NCBI RefSeq assembly: GCF_026212465.1
Contig: NC_080063.1
Coordinates: 1,428,501-1,492,500, forward strand
DNA from: Amaranthus tricolor
Taxonomy: Eukaryota; Streptophyta; Magnoliopsida; Caryophyllales; Amaranthaceae
DNA length: 64,000 nt
Direction of reading: 5' to 3'
Shown here: positions 1-11,500 of the stretch, one piece after another
How the letters are laid out: each line of letters opens with the position of its first letter
How positions within the stretch are numbered: the stretch's first letter is position 1
Notes under the pieces: generated by a model
What the model saw: only the letters and a program-made list of their open reading frames with translations
Database searches by the model: none
What the model was told of the DNA's origin: nothing
Made by a program: the position numbers and the translations under genes

Positions 1-128
1 TGAACAAGGATCAATGATCAATGAAGAATGAACGATGAAGAATGAATAAGGATCAATGATCAATGAAGAATGAACGATGAAGAATGAACAAGGATTAATG
101 ATCAATGACGAATGAACGATGAAGAATG

Positions 129-170
129 AACAAGGATCAATGATCAATGAAGAATGAACGATGAAGAATG
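129..170 (+). repeat. Reference copy of the 42-bp monomer
   Basis: This is an exact consensus copy, given as a coordinate anchor. Words: h1 129-135 AACAAGG, h2 136-142 and h3 143-149 ATCAATG, h4 150-156 AAGAATG, h5 157-163 AACGATG, h6 164-170 AAGAATG. Read as three 14-mers, the second and third end identically in AAGAATG, and the first ends in ATCAATG. The copy has two GATC sites, one spanning h1/h2 and one spanning h2/h3 inside the palindrome TGATCA. Common variant units change h1 to AATAAGG, h2 to ATTAATG, h3-h4 to GTCAATG-ACGAATG, h5 to AACGACA or AAGGATG, and h6 to AATAATG or AAAAATG. Confidence 0.97.
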
Positions 171-276
171 AACAAGGATCAATGATCAATGAAGAATGAA
201 CGATGAAGAATGAACAAGGATCAATGATCAATGAAGAATGAACGATGAATAATGAACAAGGATCAATGATCAATGA

Positions 277-2265
277 CGAATGAACGATGAAGAATGAACA
301 AGGATCAATGATAAATGAAGAATGAAGGATGAAGAATGAACAAGGATCAATGATCAATGAAGAATGAACTACAAAGAATGAACAAGGATCAATGATCAAT
401 GACGAATGAACGATGAAGAATGAACAAGGATCAATGATCAATGAAGAATGAACGATGAAGAATGAACAAGGATCAATGGTCAATGATGAATGAACGATGA
501 AAAATGAACAAGGCTCAATGATCAATGAAGAATGAACGATGAAGAATGAACAAGGATCAATGATCAATGAAGAATGAACGATGAAGGATGAACAAGGATC
601 AATGATCAATGACGAATGAACGATCAATAATGAACAAGGATCAATGATCAATGAAGAATGAACGATGAAGAATGAAGAAGGATTAATGGTCAATGACGAA
701 TGAACAATCAATAATGAACAAGGATCAATGATCAATGAAGAATGAACGATGAAGAATGAACAAGGATCAATGATCAATGAAGAATGAACGATGAAGAATG
801 AATAAGGATTAGTGGTCAATGACGAATGGACGATGAATAATGAACAAGGATCAATGATCAATGAAGAATGAACGATGAAGAATGAACAAGGTTTAATGAT
901 CAATGAAGAATGAACGATGAAGAATGAACAAGGATCAATGATCAATGAAGAATGAACGATGAAGAATGAATAAGGATAAATGCTCAATGACGAATGAACG
1001 ATGAATAATGAACAAGGATCAATGATCAATGAAGAATGAACGATGAAGAATGAACAAGGATCAATGATCAAAGAAGAATGAACGATGAAGAATGAACAAG
1101 GATCAATGATCAATGACGAATGAACGATGCAGAATGAACAAGGATTAATGATCAATGAAGAATGAACGATGAAGAATGAACAAGGATCAATGATGAATGA
1201 AGAATGAACGATGAAGAATGAACAATGATCAATGATCAATGAAGAATGAATATTGGACGATTAAGAATGAACAAGGATGAATGATCAATGAAGAATGAAC
1301 GATGAAGAATGAACAAGGATCAATGATAAATGAAGAATGAAGGATGAAGAATGAACAAGGATCAATGATCAATGAAGAATGAACTACAAAGAATGAACAA
1401 GGATCAATGATCAATGACGAATGAACGATGACGAATGAACAAGGATCAATGATCAATGAAGAATGAACGATGAAGAATGAACAAGGATCAATGGTCAATG
1501 ATGAATGAACGATGAAAAATGAACAAGGCTCAATGATCAATGAAGAATGAACGATGAAGAATGAACAAGGATCAATGATCAATGAAGAATGAACGATCAA
1601 GGATGAACAAGGATCAATGATCAATGACGAATGAACGATCAATAATGAACAAGGATCAATGATCAATGAAGAATGAACGATGAAGAATGAAGAAGGATTA
1701 ATGGTCAATGACGAATGAACAATCAATAATGAACAAGGATCAATGATCAATGAAGAATGAACGATGAAGAATGAACAAGGATCAATGATCAATGAAGAAT
1801 GAATGATGAAGAATGAATAAGGATTAGTGGTCAATGACGAATGGACGATGAATAATGAACAAGGATCAATGATCAATGAAGAATGAACGATGAAGAATGA
1901 ACAAGGTTCAATGATCAATGAAGAATGAACGATGAAGAATGAACAAGGATCAATGATCAATGAAGAATGAACGATGAAGAATGAATAAGGATAAATGCTC
2001 AATGACGAATGAACGATGAATAATGAACAAGGATCAATGATCAATGAAGAATGAACGATGAAGAATGAACAAGGATCAATGATCAAAGAAGAATGAACGA
2101 TGAAGAATGAACAAGGATCAATGATCAATGACGAATGAACGATGCAGAATGAACAAGGATTAATGATCAATGAAGAATGAACGATGAAGAATGAACAAGG
2201 ATCAATGATGAATGAAGAATGAACGATGAAGAATGAATAATGATCAATGATCAATGAAGAATGAA
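277..2265. repeat. 1,015-bp sub-repeat inside the 3,955-bp HOR
   Basis: The ordered variants ATAAATG (311 and 1326) and AACTACA (367 and 1382) recur 1,015 bp apart, together with the run of AATAATG and GTCAATG words around them. The same 1,015-bp spacing of AACTACA is seen at 4322/5337, 8837/9852 and 12008/13023, so an older duplication is nested inside the later 3,955-bp and 3,171-bp repeats. The period is 24 units plus one extra heptamer. The two halves differ by several substitutions, for example AACAAGGTTTAATG against AACAAGGTTCAATG at about 890 and 1905. Confidence 0.85.
1251..1257 (+). repeat. 7-bp insertion TATTGGA making a 49-bp unit (first of five copies)
   Basis: The unit around this position reads AAGAATG, AATATTG, GACGATG, AAGAATG, so one extra heptamer is present while the 7-bp grid is kept. 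Identical insertions lie at 5206-5212, 9721-9727, 12892-12898 and 15251-15257. In all five the unit just to the left has AACAATG in place of AACAAGG, so the two changes travel as a linked haplotype. The extra 7 bp moves the reading frame and ends the minus-strand open frame with the residues FFIDH before TGA, as at 1229 and 5184. I saw no copy right of 15.3 kb. Confidence 0.93.
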
Positions 2266-2335
2266 CGATGAAGAATGAACAAGGATCAATGATCAATGAA
2301 GAATGAACGATGAAGAATGAACAAGGATCAATGAT

Positions 2336-2351
2336 CTATGACGAAGGAACG
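2336..2351 (+). repeat. Linked stop-creating variant CTATGACGAAGG (first of dozens)
   Basis: In this unit the second ATCAATG is ATCTATG, the next word is ACGAAGG and the following word is normal AACGATG. On the minus strand this reads CCT-TCG-TCA-TAG, so the open frame ends in P-S-S-stop. The changes always occur together, which argues for one origin followed by amplification. It recurs at spacings that are multiples of 42 bp throughout the window, for example 2672, 3722, 6291, 6627, 7425, 19906, 22678, 39495, 39747, 39999, 63725 and 63977. A sub-lineage with ACAAAGG is confined to domain C. Confidence 0.9.
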
Positions 2352-5300
2352 ATGAAGAATGAACAAGGATCAATGATCAATGAAGAATGAACGATGAAGA
2401 ATGAACAAGGATCAATGATCAATGAAGAATGAATGATGAAGAATGAATAAGGATTAATGGTCAATGATGAATGAACGATGAATAATGAACAAGGATCAAT
2501 GATCAATGAAGAATGAACGATGAAGAATGAACAAGGATCAATGATCAATGCAGAATGAACGATGAAGAATGAACAAGGATCAATGATCAATGACGAATGA
2601 ACGATGAAGAATGAACAAGGATCAATGATCAATGAAGAATGAACGATGAAGAATGAACAAGGATCAATGATCTATGACGAAGGAACGATGAAGAATGAAC
2701 AAGGATCAATGATCAATGAAGAATGAACGATGAAGAATGAACAAGGATCAATGATCAATGAAGAATGAACGATGAAGAATGAATAAGGATTAATGGTCAA
2801 TGACGAATGAAGGATGAATAATGAACAAGGATCAATGATCAATGAAGAATGAACGATGAAGTTTGAATAAGGATCAATGATCAATGAAGAATGAACGATG
2901 AAGAATGAACAAGGATCAATGATCAATGACGAATGAACGATGAAGAATGAACAAGGATCAATGATCAATGAAGAATGAACGATGAAGAATGAACAAGGAT
3001 CAATGATCAATGAAGAATGAACGATGAAGAATGAACAAGGATCAATGATCAATGACGAATGAACGATGAATAATGAACAAGGATCAATGATCAATGAAGA
3101 ATGAACGATGAAGAATGAACAAGGATCAATGATCAATGAAGAATGAACGATGAAGGATGAATAAGGATCAATGATCAATGACGAATGAACGATCAATAAT
3201 GAACAAGGATCAATGATCAATGAAGAATGAACGATGAAGAATGAAGAAGGATTAATGGTCAATGACGAATGAACAATCAATAATGAACAAGGATCAATGA
3301 TCAATGAAGAATGAACGATGAAGAATGAACAAGGATCAATGATCAATGAAGAATGAACGATGAAGAATGAACAAGGATCAATGATCAATGACGAATGAAC
3401 GATGAAGAATGAACAAGGATCAATGATCAATGAAGAATGAACGATGAAGAATGAACAAGGATCAATGATCAATGAAGAATGAACGATGAAGAATGAATAA
3501 GGATTAATGGTCAATGATGAATGAACGATGAATAATGAACAAGGATCAATGATCAATGAAGAATGAACGATGAAGAATGAACAAGGATCAATGATCAATG
3601 CAGAATGAACGATGAAGAATGAACAAGGATCAATGATCAATGACGAATGAACGATGAAGAATGAACAAGGATCAATGATCAATGAAGAATGAACGATGAA
3701 GAATGAACAAGGATCAATGATCTATGACGAAGGAACGATGAAGAATGAACAAGGATCAATGATCAATGAAGAATGAACGATGAAGAATGAACAAGGATCA
3801 ATGATCAATGAAGAATGAACGATGAAGAATGAATAAGGATTAATGGTCAAGGACGAATGAACGATGAATAATGAACAAGGATCAATGATCAATGAAGAAT
3901 GAACGATGAAGAATGAATAAGGATTAATGGTCAATGACGAATGAACGATGAATAATGAACAAGGACCAATGATCAATGAAGAATGAACGATGAAGAATGA
4001 ATAAGGATCAATGATCAATGAAGAATGAACGATGAAGAATGAACAAGGATTAATGATCAATGACGAATGAACGATGAAGAATGAACAAGGATCAATGATC
4101 AATGAAGAATGAACGATGAATAATGAACAAGGATCAATGATCAATGAAGAATGAACGATGAAGAATGAACAAGGATCAATGATCAATGAAGAATGAACGA
4201 TGAATAATGAACAAGGATCAATGATCAATGACGAATGAACGATGAAGAATGAACAAGGATCAATGATAAATGAAGAATGAAGGATGAAGAATGAACAAGG
4301 ATCAATGATCAATGAAGAATGAACTACAAAGAATGAACAAGGATCAATGATCAATGACGAATGAACGATGAAGAATGAACAAGGATCAATGATCAATGAA
4401 GAATGAACGATGAAGAATGAACAAGGATCAATGGTCAATGATGAATGAACGATGAAAAATGAACAAGGCTCAATGATCAATGAAGAATGAACGATGAAGA
4501 ATGAACAAGGATCAATGATCAATGAAGAATGAACGATGAAGGATGAACAAGGATCAATGATCAATGACGAATAAACGATCAATAATGAACAAGGATCAAT
4601 GATCAATGAAGAATGAACGATGAAGAATGAAGAAGGATTAATGGTCAATGACGAATGAACAATCAATAATGAACAAGGATCAATGATCAATGAAGAATGA
4701 ACGATGAAGAATGAACAAGGATCAATGATCAATGAAGAATGAACGATGAAGAATGAATAAGGATTAGTGGTCAATGACGAATGGACGATGAATAATGAAC
4801 AAGGATCAATGATCAATGAAGAATGAACGATGAAGAATGAACAAGGTTTAATGATCAATGAAGAATGAACGATGAAGAATGAACAAGGATCAATGATCAA
4901 TGAAGAATGAACGATGAAGAATGAATAAGGATAAATGCTCAATGACGAATGAACGATGAATAATGAACAAGGATCAATGATCAATGAAGAATGAACGATG
5001 AAGAATGAACAAGGATCAATGATCAAAGAAGAATGAACGATGAAGAATGAACAAGGATCAATGATCAATGACGAATGAACGATGCAGAATGAACAAGGAT
5101 TAATGATCAATGAAGAATGAACGATGAATAATGAACAAGGATCAATGATGAATGAAGAATGAACGATGAAGAATGAACAATGATCAATGATCAATGAAGA
5201 ATGAATATTGGACGATGAAGAATGAACAAGGATGAATGATCAATGAAGAATGAACGATGAAGAATGAACAAGGATCAATGATAAATGAAGAATGAAGGAT

Positions 5301-8164
5301 GAAGAATGAACAAGGATCAATGATCAATGAAGAATGAACTACAAAGAATGAACAAGGATCAATGATCAATGACGAATGAACGATGACGAATGAACAAGGA
5401 TCAATGATCAATGAAGAATGAACGATGAAGAATGAACAAGGATCAATGGTCAATGATGAATGAACGATGAAAAATGAACAAGGCTCAATGATCAATGAAG
5501 AATGAACGATGAAGAATGAACAAGGATCAATGATCAATGAAGAATGAACGATCAAGGATGAACAAGGATCAATGATCAATGACGAATGAACGATCAATAA
5601 TGAACAAGGATCAATGATCAATGAAGAATGAACGATGAAGAATGAAGAAGGATTAATGGTCAATGACGAATGAACAATCAATAATGAACAAGGATCAATG
5701 ATCAATGAAGAATGAACGATGAAGAATGAACAAGGATCAATGATCAATGAAGAATGAACGATGAAGAATGAATAAGGATTAGTGGTCAATGACGAATGGA
5801 CGATGAATAATGAACAAGGATCAATGATCAATGAAGAATGAACGATGAAGAATGAACAAGGTTCAATGATCAATGAAGAATGAACGATGAAGAATGAACA
5901 AGGATCAATGATCAATGAAGAATGAACGATGAAGAATGAATAAGGATAAATGCTCAATGACGAATGAACGATGAATAATGAACAAGGATCAATGATCAAT
6001 GAAGAATGAACGATGAAGAATGAACAAGGATCAATGATCAAAGAAGAATGAACGATGAAGAATGAACAAGGATCAATGATCAATGACGAATGAACGATGC
6101 AGAATGAACAAGGATTAATGATCAATGAAGAATGAACGATGAAGAATGAACAAGGATCAATGATGAATGAAGAATGAACGATGAAGAATGAATAATGATC
6201 AATGATCAATGAAGAATGAACGATGAAGAATGAACAAGGATCAATGATCAATGAAGAATGAACGATGAAGAATGAACAAGGATCAATGATCTATGACGAA
6301 GGAACGATGAAGAATGAACAAGGATCAATGATCAATGAAGCATGAACGATGAAGAATGAACAAGGATCAATGATCAATGAAGAATGAATGATGAAGAATG
6401 AATAAGGATTAATGGTCAATGATGAATGAACGATGAATAATGAACAAGGATCAATGATCAATGAAGAATGAACGATGAAGAATGAACAAGGATCAATGAT
6501 CAATGCAGAATGAACGATGAAGAATGAACAAGGATCAATGATCAATGACGAATGAACGATGAAGAATGAACAAGGATCAATGATCAATGAAGAATGAACG
6601 ATGAAGAATGAACAAGGATCAATGATCTATGACGAAGGAACGATGAAGAATGAACAAGGATCAATGATCAATGAAGAATGAACGATGAAGAATGAACAAG
6701 GATCAATGATCAATGAAGAATGAACGATGAAGAATGAATAAGGATTAATGGTCAATGACGAATGAAGGATGAATAATGAACAAGGATCAATGATCAATGA
6801 AGAATGAACGATGAAGAATGAATAAGGATCAATGATCAATGAAGAATGAACGATGAAGAATGAACAAGGATCAATGATCAATGACGAATGAACGATGAAG
6901 AATGAACAAGGATCAATGATCAATGAAGAATGAACGATGAAGAATGAACAAGGATCAATGATCAATGAAGAATGAACGATGAAGAATGAACAAGGATCAA
7001 TGATCAATGACGAATGAACGATGAATAATGAACAAGGATCAATGATCAATGAAGAATGAACGATGAAGAATGAACAAGGATCAATGATCAATGAAGAATG
7101 AACGATGAAGGATGAACAAGGATCAATGATCAATGACGAATGAACGATCAATAATGAACAAGGATCAATGATCAATGAAGAATGAACGATGAATAATGAA
7201 GAAGGATTAATGGTCAATGACGAATGAACAATCAATAATGAACAAGGATCAATGATCAATGAAGAATGAACGATGAAGAATGAACAAGGATCAATGATCA
7301 ATGAAGAATGAACGATGAAGAATGAACAAGGATCAATGATCAATGACGAATGAACGATGAAGAATGAACAAGGATCAATGATCAATGAAGAATGAACGAT
7401 GAAGAATGAACAAGGATCAATGATCTATGACGAAGGAACGATGAAGAATGAACAAGGATCAATGATCAATGAAGAATGAACGATGAAGAATGAACAAGGA
7501 TCAATGATCAATGAAGAATGAACGATGAAGAATGAATAAGGATTAATGGTCAATGACGAATGAAGGATGAATAATGAACAAGGATCAATGATCAATGAAG
7601 AATGAACGATGAAGAATGAACAAGGATCAATGATCAAAGAAGAATGAACGATGAAGAATGAACAAGGATCAATGATCAATGACGAATGAACGATGCAGAA
7701 TGAACAAGGATTAATGATCAATGAAGAATGAACGATGAAGAATGAACAAGGATCAATGATGAATGAAGAATGAACGATGAAGAATGAATAATGATCAATG
7801 ATCAATGAAGAATGAACGATGAAGAATGAACAAGGATCAATGATCAATGAAGAATGAACGATGAAGAATGAACAAGGATCAATGATCTATGACGAAGGAA
7901 CGATGAAGAATGAACAAGGATCAATGATCAATGAAGAATGAACGATGAAGAATGAACAAGGATCAATGATCAATGAAGAATGAACGATGAAGAATGAATA
8001 AGGATTAATGGTCAATGATGAATGAACGATGAATAATGAACAAGGATCAATGATCAATGAAGAATGAACGATGAAGAATGAACAAGGATCAATGATCAAT
8101 GCAGAATGAACGATGAAGAATGAACAAGGATCAATGATCAATGACGAATGAACGATGAAGAATG

Positions 8165-8192
8165 AACAAGGATCAATGATCAATGAAGAATG
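8165..8192 (+). repeat. 28-bp short unit, domain A type 1
   Basis: This unit lacks words h5 and h6: it reads AACAAGG, ATCAATG, ATCAATG, AAGAATG and then goes straight into the next AACAAGG. The deletion is 14 bp, exactly two heptamers. A copy with the same neighbours lies at 11336-11363. Immediately to the right is a CTATGACGAAGG variant, so this short unit marks a junction between two differently composed blocks. Confidence 0.92.
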
Positions 8193-8486
8193 AACAAGGA
8201 TCAATGATCTATGACGAAGGAACGATGAAGAATGAACAAGGATCAATGATCAATGAAGAATGAACGATGAAGAATGAACAAGGATCAATGATCAATGAAG
8301 AATGAACGATGAAGAATGAATAAGGATTAATGGTCAAGGACGAATGAACGATGAATAATGAACAAGGATCAATGATCAATGAAGAATGAACGATGAAGAA
8401 TGAACAAGGATCAATGATCAATGAAGAATGAACGATGAATAATGAACAAGGATTAATGATCAATGAAGAATGAACGATGAAGAATG

Positions 8487-8514
8487 AACAAGGATTAATG
8501 ATCAATGAAGAATG
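8487..8514 (+). repeat. 28-bp short unit, domain A type 2
   Basis: This is a second, independent two-heptamer deletion. It is distinguished from the unit at 8165 by ATTAATG in place of the first ATCAATG. Its copy is at 11658-11685, 3,171 bp away. It changes the minus-strand frame by 14 bp and so ends one repetitive open frame and starts another near 8495-8526. Confidence 0.92.
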
Positions 8515-11500
8515 AACAAGGATCAATGATCAATGAAGAATGAACGATGAATAATGAACAAGGATTAATGATCAATGACGAATGAACGATGAAGAATGAA
8601 CAAGGATCAATGATCAATGAAGAATGAACGATGAATAATGAACAAGGATCAATGATCAATGAAGAATGAACGATGAAGAATGAACAAGGATCAATGATCA
8701 ATGAAGAATGAACGATGAATAATGAACAAGGATCAATGATCAATGACGAATGAACGATGAAGAATGAACAAGGATCAATGATAAATGAAGAATGAAGGAT
8801 GAAGAATGAACAAGGATCAATGATCAATGAAGAATGAACTACAAAGAATGAACAAGGATCAATGATCAATGACGAATGAACGATGAAGAATGAACAAGGA
8901 TCAATGATCAATGAAGAATGAACGATGAAGAATGAACAAGGATCAATGGTCAATGATGAATGAACGATGAAAAATGAACAAGGCTCAATGATCAATGAAG
9001 AATGAACGATGAAGAATGAACAAGGATCAATGATCAATGAAGAATGAACGATGAAGGATGAACAAGGATCAATGATCAATGACGAATAAACGATCAATAA
9101 TGAACAAGGATCAATGATCAATGAAGAATGAACGATGAAGAATGAAGAAGGATTAATGGTCAATGACGAATGAACAATCAATAATGAACAAGGATCAATG
9201 ATCAATGAAGAATGAACGATGAAGAATGAACAAGGATCAATGATCAATGAAGAATGAACGATGAAGAATGAATAAGGATTAGTGGTCAATGACGAATGGA
9301 CGATGAATAATGAACAAGGATCAATGATCAATGAAGAATGAACGATGAAGAATGAACAAGGTTTAATGATCAATGAAGAATGAACGATGAAGAATGAACA
9401 AGGATCAATGATCAATGAAGAATGAACGATGAAGAATGAATAAGGATAAATGCTCAATGACGAATGAACGATGAATAATGAACAAGGATCAATGATCAAT
9501 GAAGAATGAACGATGAAGAATGAACAAGGATCAATGATCAAAGAAGAATGAACGATGAAGAATGAACAAGGATCAATGATCAATGACGAATGAACGATGC
9601 AGAATGAACAAGGATTAATGATCAATGAAGAATGAACGATGAATAATGAACAAGGATCAATGATGAATGAAGAATGAACGATGAAGAATGAACAATGATC
9701 AATGATCAATGAAGAATGAATATTGGACGATGAAGAATGAACAAGGATGAATGATCAATGAAGAATGAACGATGAAGAATGAACAAGGATCAATGATAAA
9801 TGAAGAATGAAGGATGAAGAATGAACAAGGATCAATGATCAATGAAGAATGAACTACAAAGAATGAACAAGGATCAATGATCAATGACGAATGAACGATG
9901 ACGAATGAACAAGGATCAATGATCAATGAAGAATGAACGATGAAGAATGAACAAGGATCAATGGTCAATGATGAATGAACGATGAAAAATGAACAAGGCT
10001 CAATGATCAATGAAGAATGAACGATGAAGAATGAACAAGGATCAATGATCAATGAAGAATGAACGATCAAGGATGAACAAGGATCAATGATCAATGACGA
10101 ATGAACGATCAATAATGAACAAGGATCAATGATCAATGAAGAATGAACGATGAAGAATGAACAAGGTTCAATGATCAATGAAGAATGAACGATGAAGAAT
10201 GAACAAGGATCAATGATCAATGAAGAATGAACGATGAAGAATGAATAAGGATAAATGCTCAATGACGAATGAACGATGAATAATGAACAAGGATCAATGA
10301 TCAATGAAGAATGAACGATGAAGAATGAACAAGGATCAATGATCAAAGAAGAATGAACGATGAAGAATGAACAAGGATCAATGATCAATGACGAATGAAC
10401 GATGCAGAATGAACAAGGATTAATGATCAATGAAGAATGAACGATGAAGAATGAACAAGGATCAATGATGAATGAAGAATGAACGATGAAGAATGAATAA
10501 TGATCAATGATCAATGAAGAATGAACGATGAAGAATGAACAAGGATCAATGATCAATGAAGAATGAACGATGAAGAATGAACAAGGATCAATGATCTATG
10601 ACGAAGGAACGATGAAGAATGAACAAGGATCAATGATCAATGAAGAATGAACGATGAAGAATGAACAAGGATCAATGATCAATGAAGAATGAATGATGAA
10701 GAATGAATAAGGATTAATGGTCAATGATGAATGAACGATGAATAATGAACAAGGATCAATGATCAATGAAGAATGAACGATGAAGAATGAACAAGGATCA
10801 ATGATCAATGCAGAATGAACGATGAAGAATGAACAAGGATCAATGATCAATGACGAATGAACGATGAAGAATGAACAAGGATCAATGATCAATGAAGAAT
10901 GAACGATGAAGAATGAACAAGGATCAATGATCTATGACGAAGGAACGATGAAGAATGAACAAGGATCAATGATCAATGAAGAATGAACGATGAAGAATGA
11001 ACAAGGATCAATGATCAATGAAGAATGAACGATGAAGAATGAATAAGGATTAATGGTCAATGACGAATGAAGGATGAATAATGAACAAGGATCAATGATC
11101 AATGAAGAATGAACGATGAAGAATGAATAAGGATCAATGATCAATGAAGAATGAACGATGAAGAATGAACAAGGATCAATGATCAATGACGAATGAACGA
11201 TGAAGAATGAACAAGGATCAATGATCAATGAAGAATGAACGATGAAGAATGAACAAGGATCAATGATCAATGAAGAATGAACGATGAAGAATGAACAAGG
11301 ATCAATGATCAATGACGAATGAACGATGAATAATGAACAAGGATCAATGATCAATGAAGAATGAACAAGGATCAATGATCTATGACGAAGGAACGATGAA
11401 GAATGAACAAGGATCAATGATCAATGAAGAATGAACGATGAAGAATGAACAAGGATCAATGATCAATGAAGAATGAACGATGAAGAATGAATAAGGATTA

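Larger units (their letters stand above)
1..7335. repeat. 3,955-bp higher-order tandem repeat, about 1.85 copies
   Basis: The sequence from base 1 matches the sequence from 3956 with few substitutions; for example, GATCAATG near the start is GACCAATG at about 3964. Diagnostic features recur exactly 3,955 bp apart: the TATTGGA insertion at 1251 and 5206, the word AACTACA at 367 and 4322 and again at 1382 and 5337, and the stop-creating CTATGACGAAGG variants at 2336/6291 and 2672/6627. The period equals 94 units with one unit 7 bp too long. The second copy lacks six units (252 bp) present at about 3.4-3.6 kb in the first, after which the offset falls to 3,703. The left end is open because the match begins at the window edge. 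Confidence 0.9.

Noticed and set aside
136..149. Hairpin or terminator formed by TGATCA
   Set aside because: The palindrome is only 6 bp; flanking bases do not pair and there is no loop or T-run. It is repeated in nearly every unit.
129..170. Human satellite 2/3 (CATTC-based) sequence
   Set aside because: The minus strand contains CATTC, but the period is 7, not 5, and the words CATCGTT, CATTGAT and CCTTGTT do not fit the diverged CATTC pattern.
1..1228. Telomeric repeat tract
   Set aside because: The heptamers are not of the G-rich TTTAGGG or TTAGGG type, neither strand has G-runs, and the array shows complex HORs.
1251..1257. Footprint or target-site duplication of a mobile element at TATTGGA
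   Set aside because: The 7 bases fit the heptamer grid as an extra word, there are no inverted ends or element sequence, and all five copies are explained by HOR amplification.
3722..5194. Large repeat protein gene (490 codons) on the minus strand
   Set aside because: It is one of many open frames produced by the 14-codon period. It starts at a TTG within the repeat, has no non-repeat ends, and its stop comes from a repeat variant or unit-length change.
8165..8514. Plasmid or phage iteron-type replication origin
   Set aside because: Iterons are few, short arrays next to a rep gene. Here the repeat covers the whole window and no replication gene, AT-rich unwinding region or initiator box was seen.
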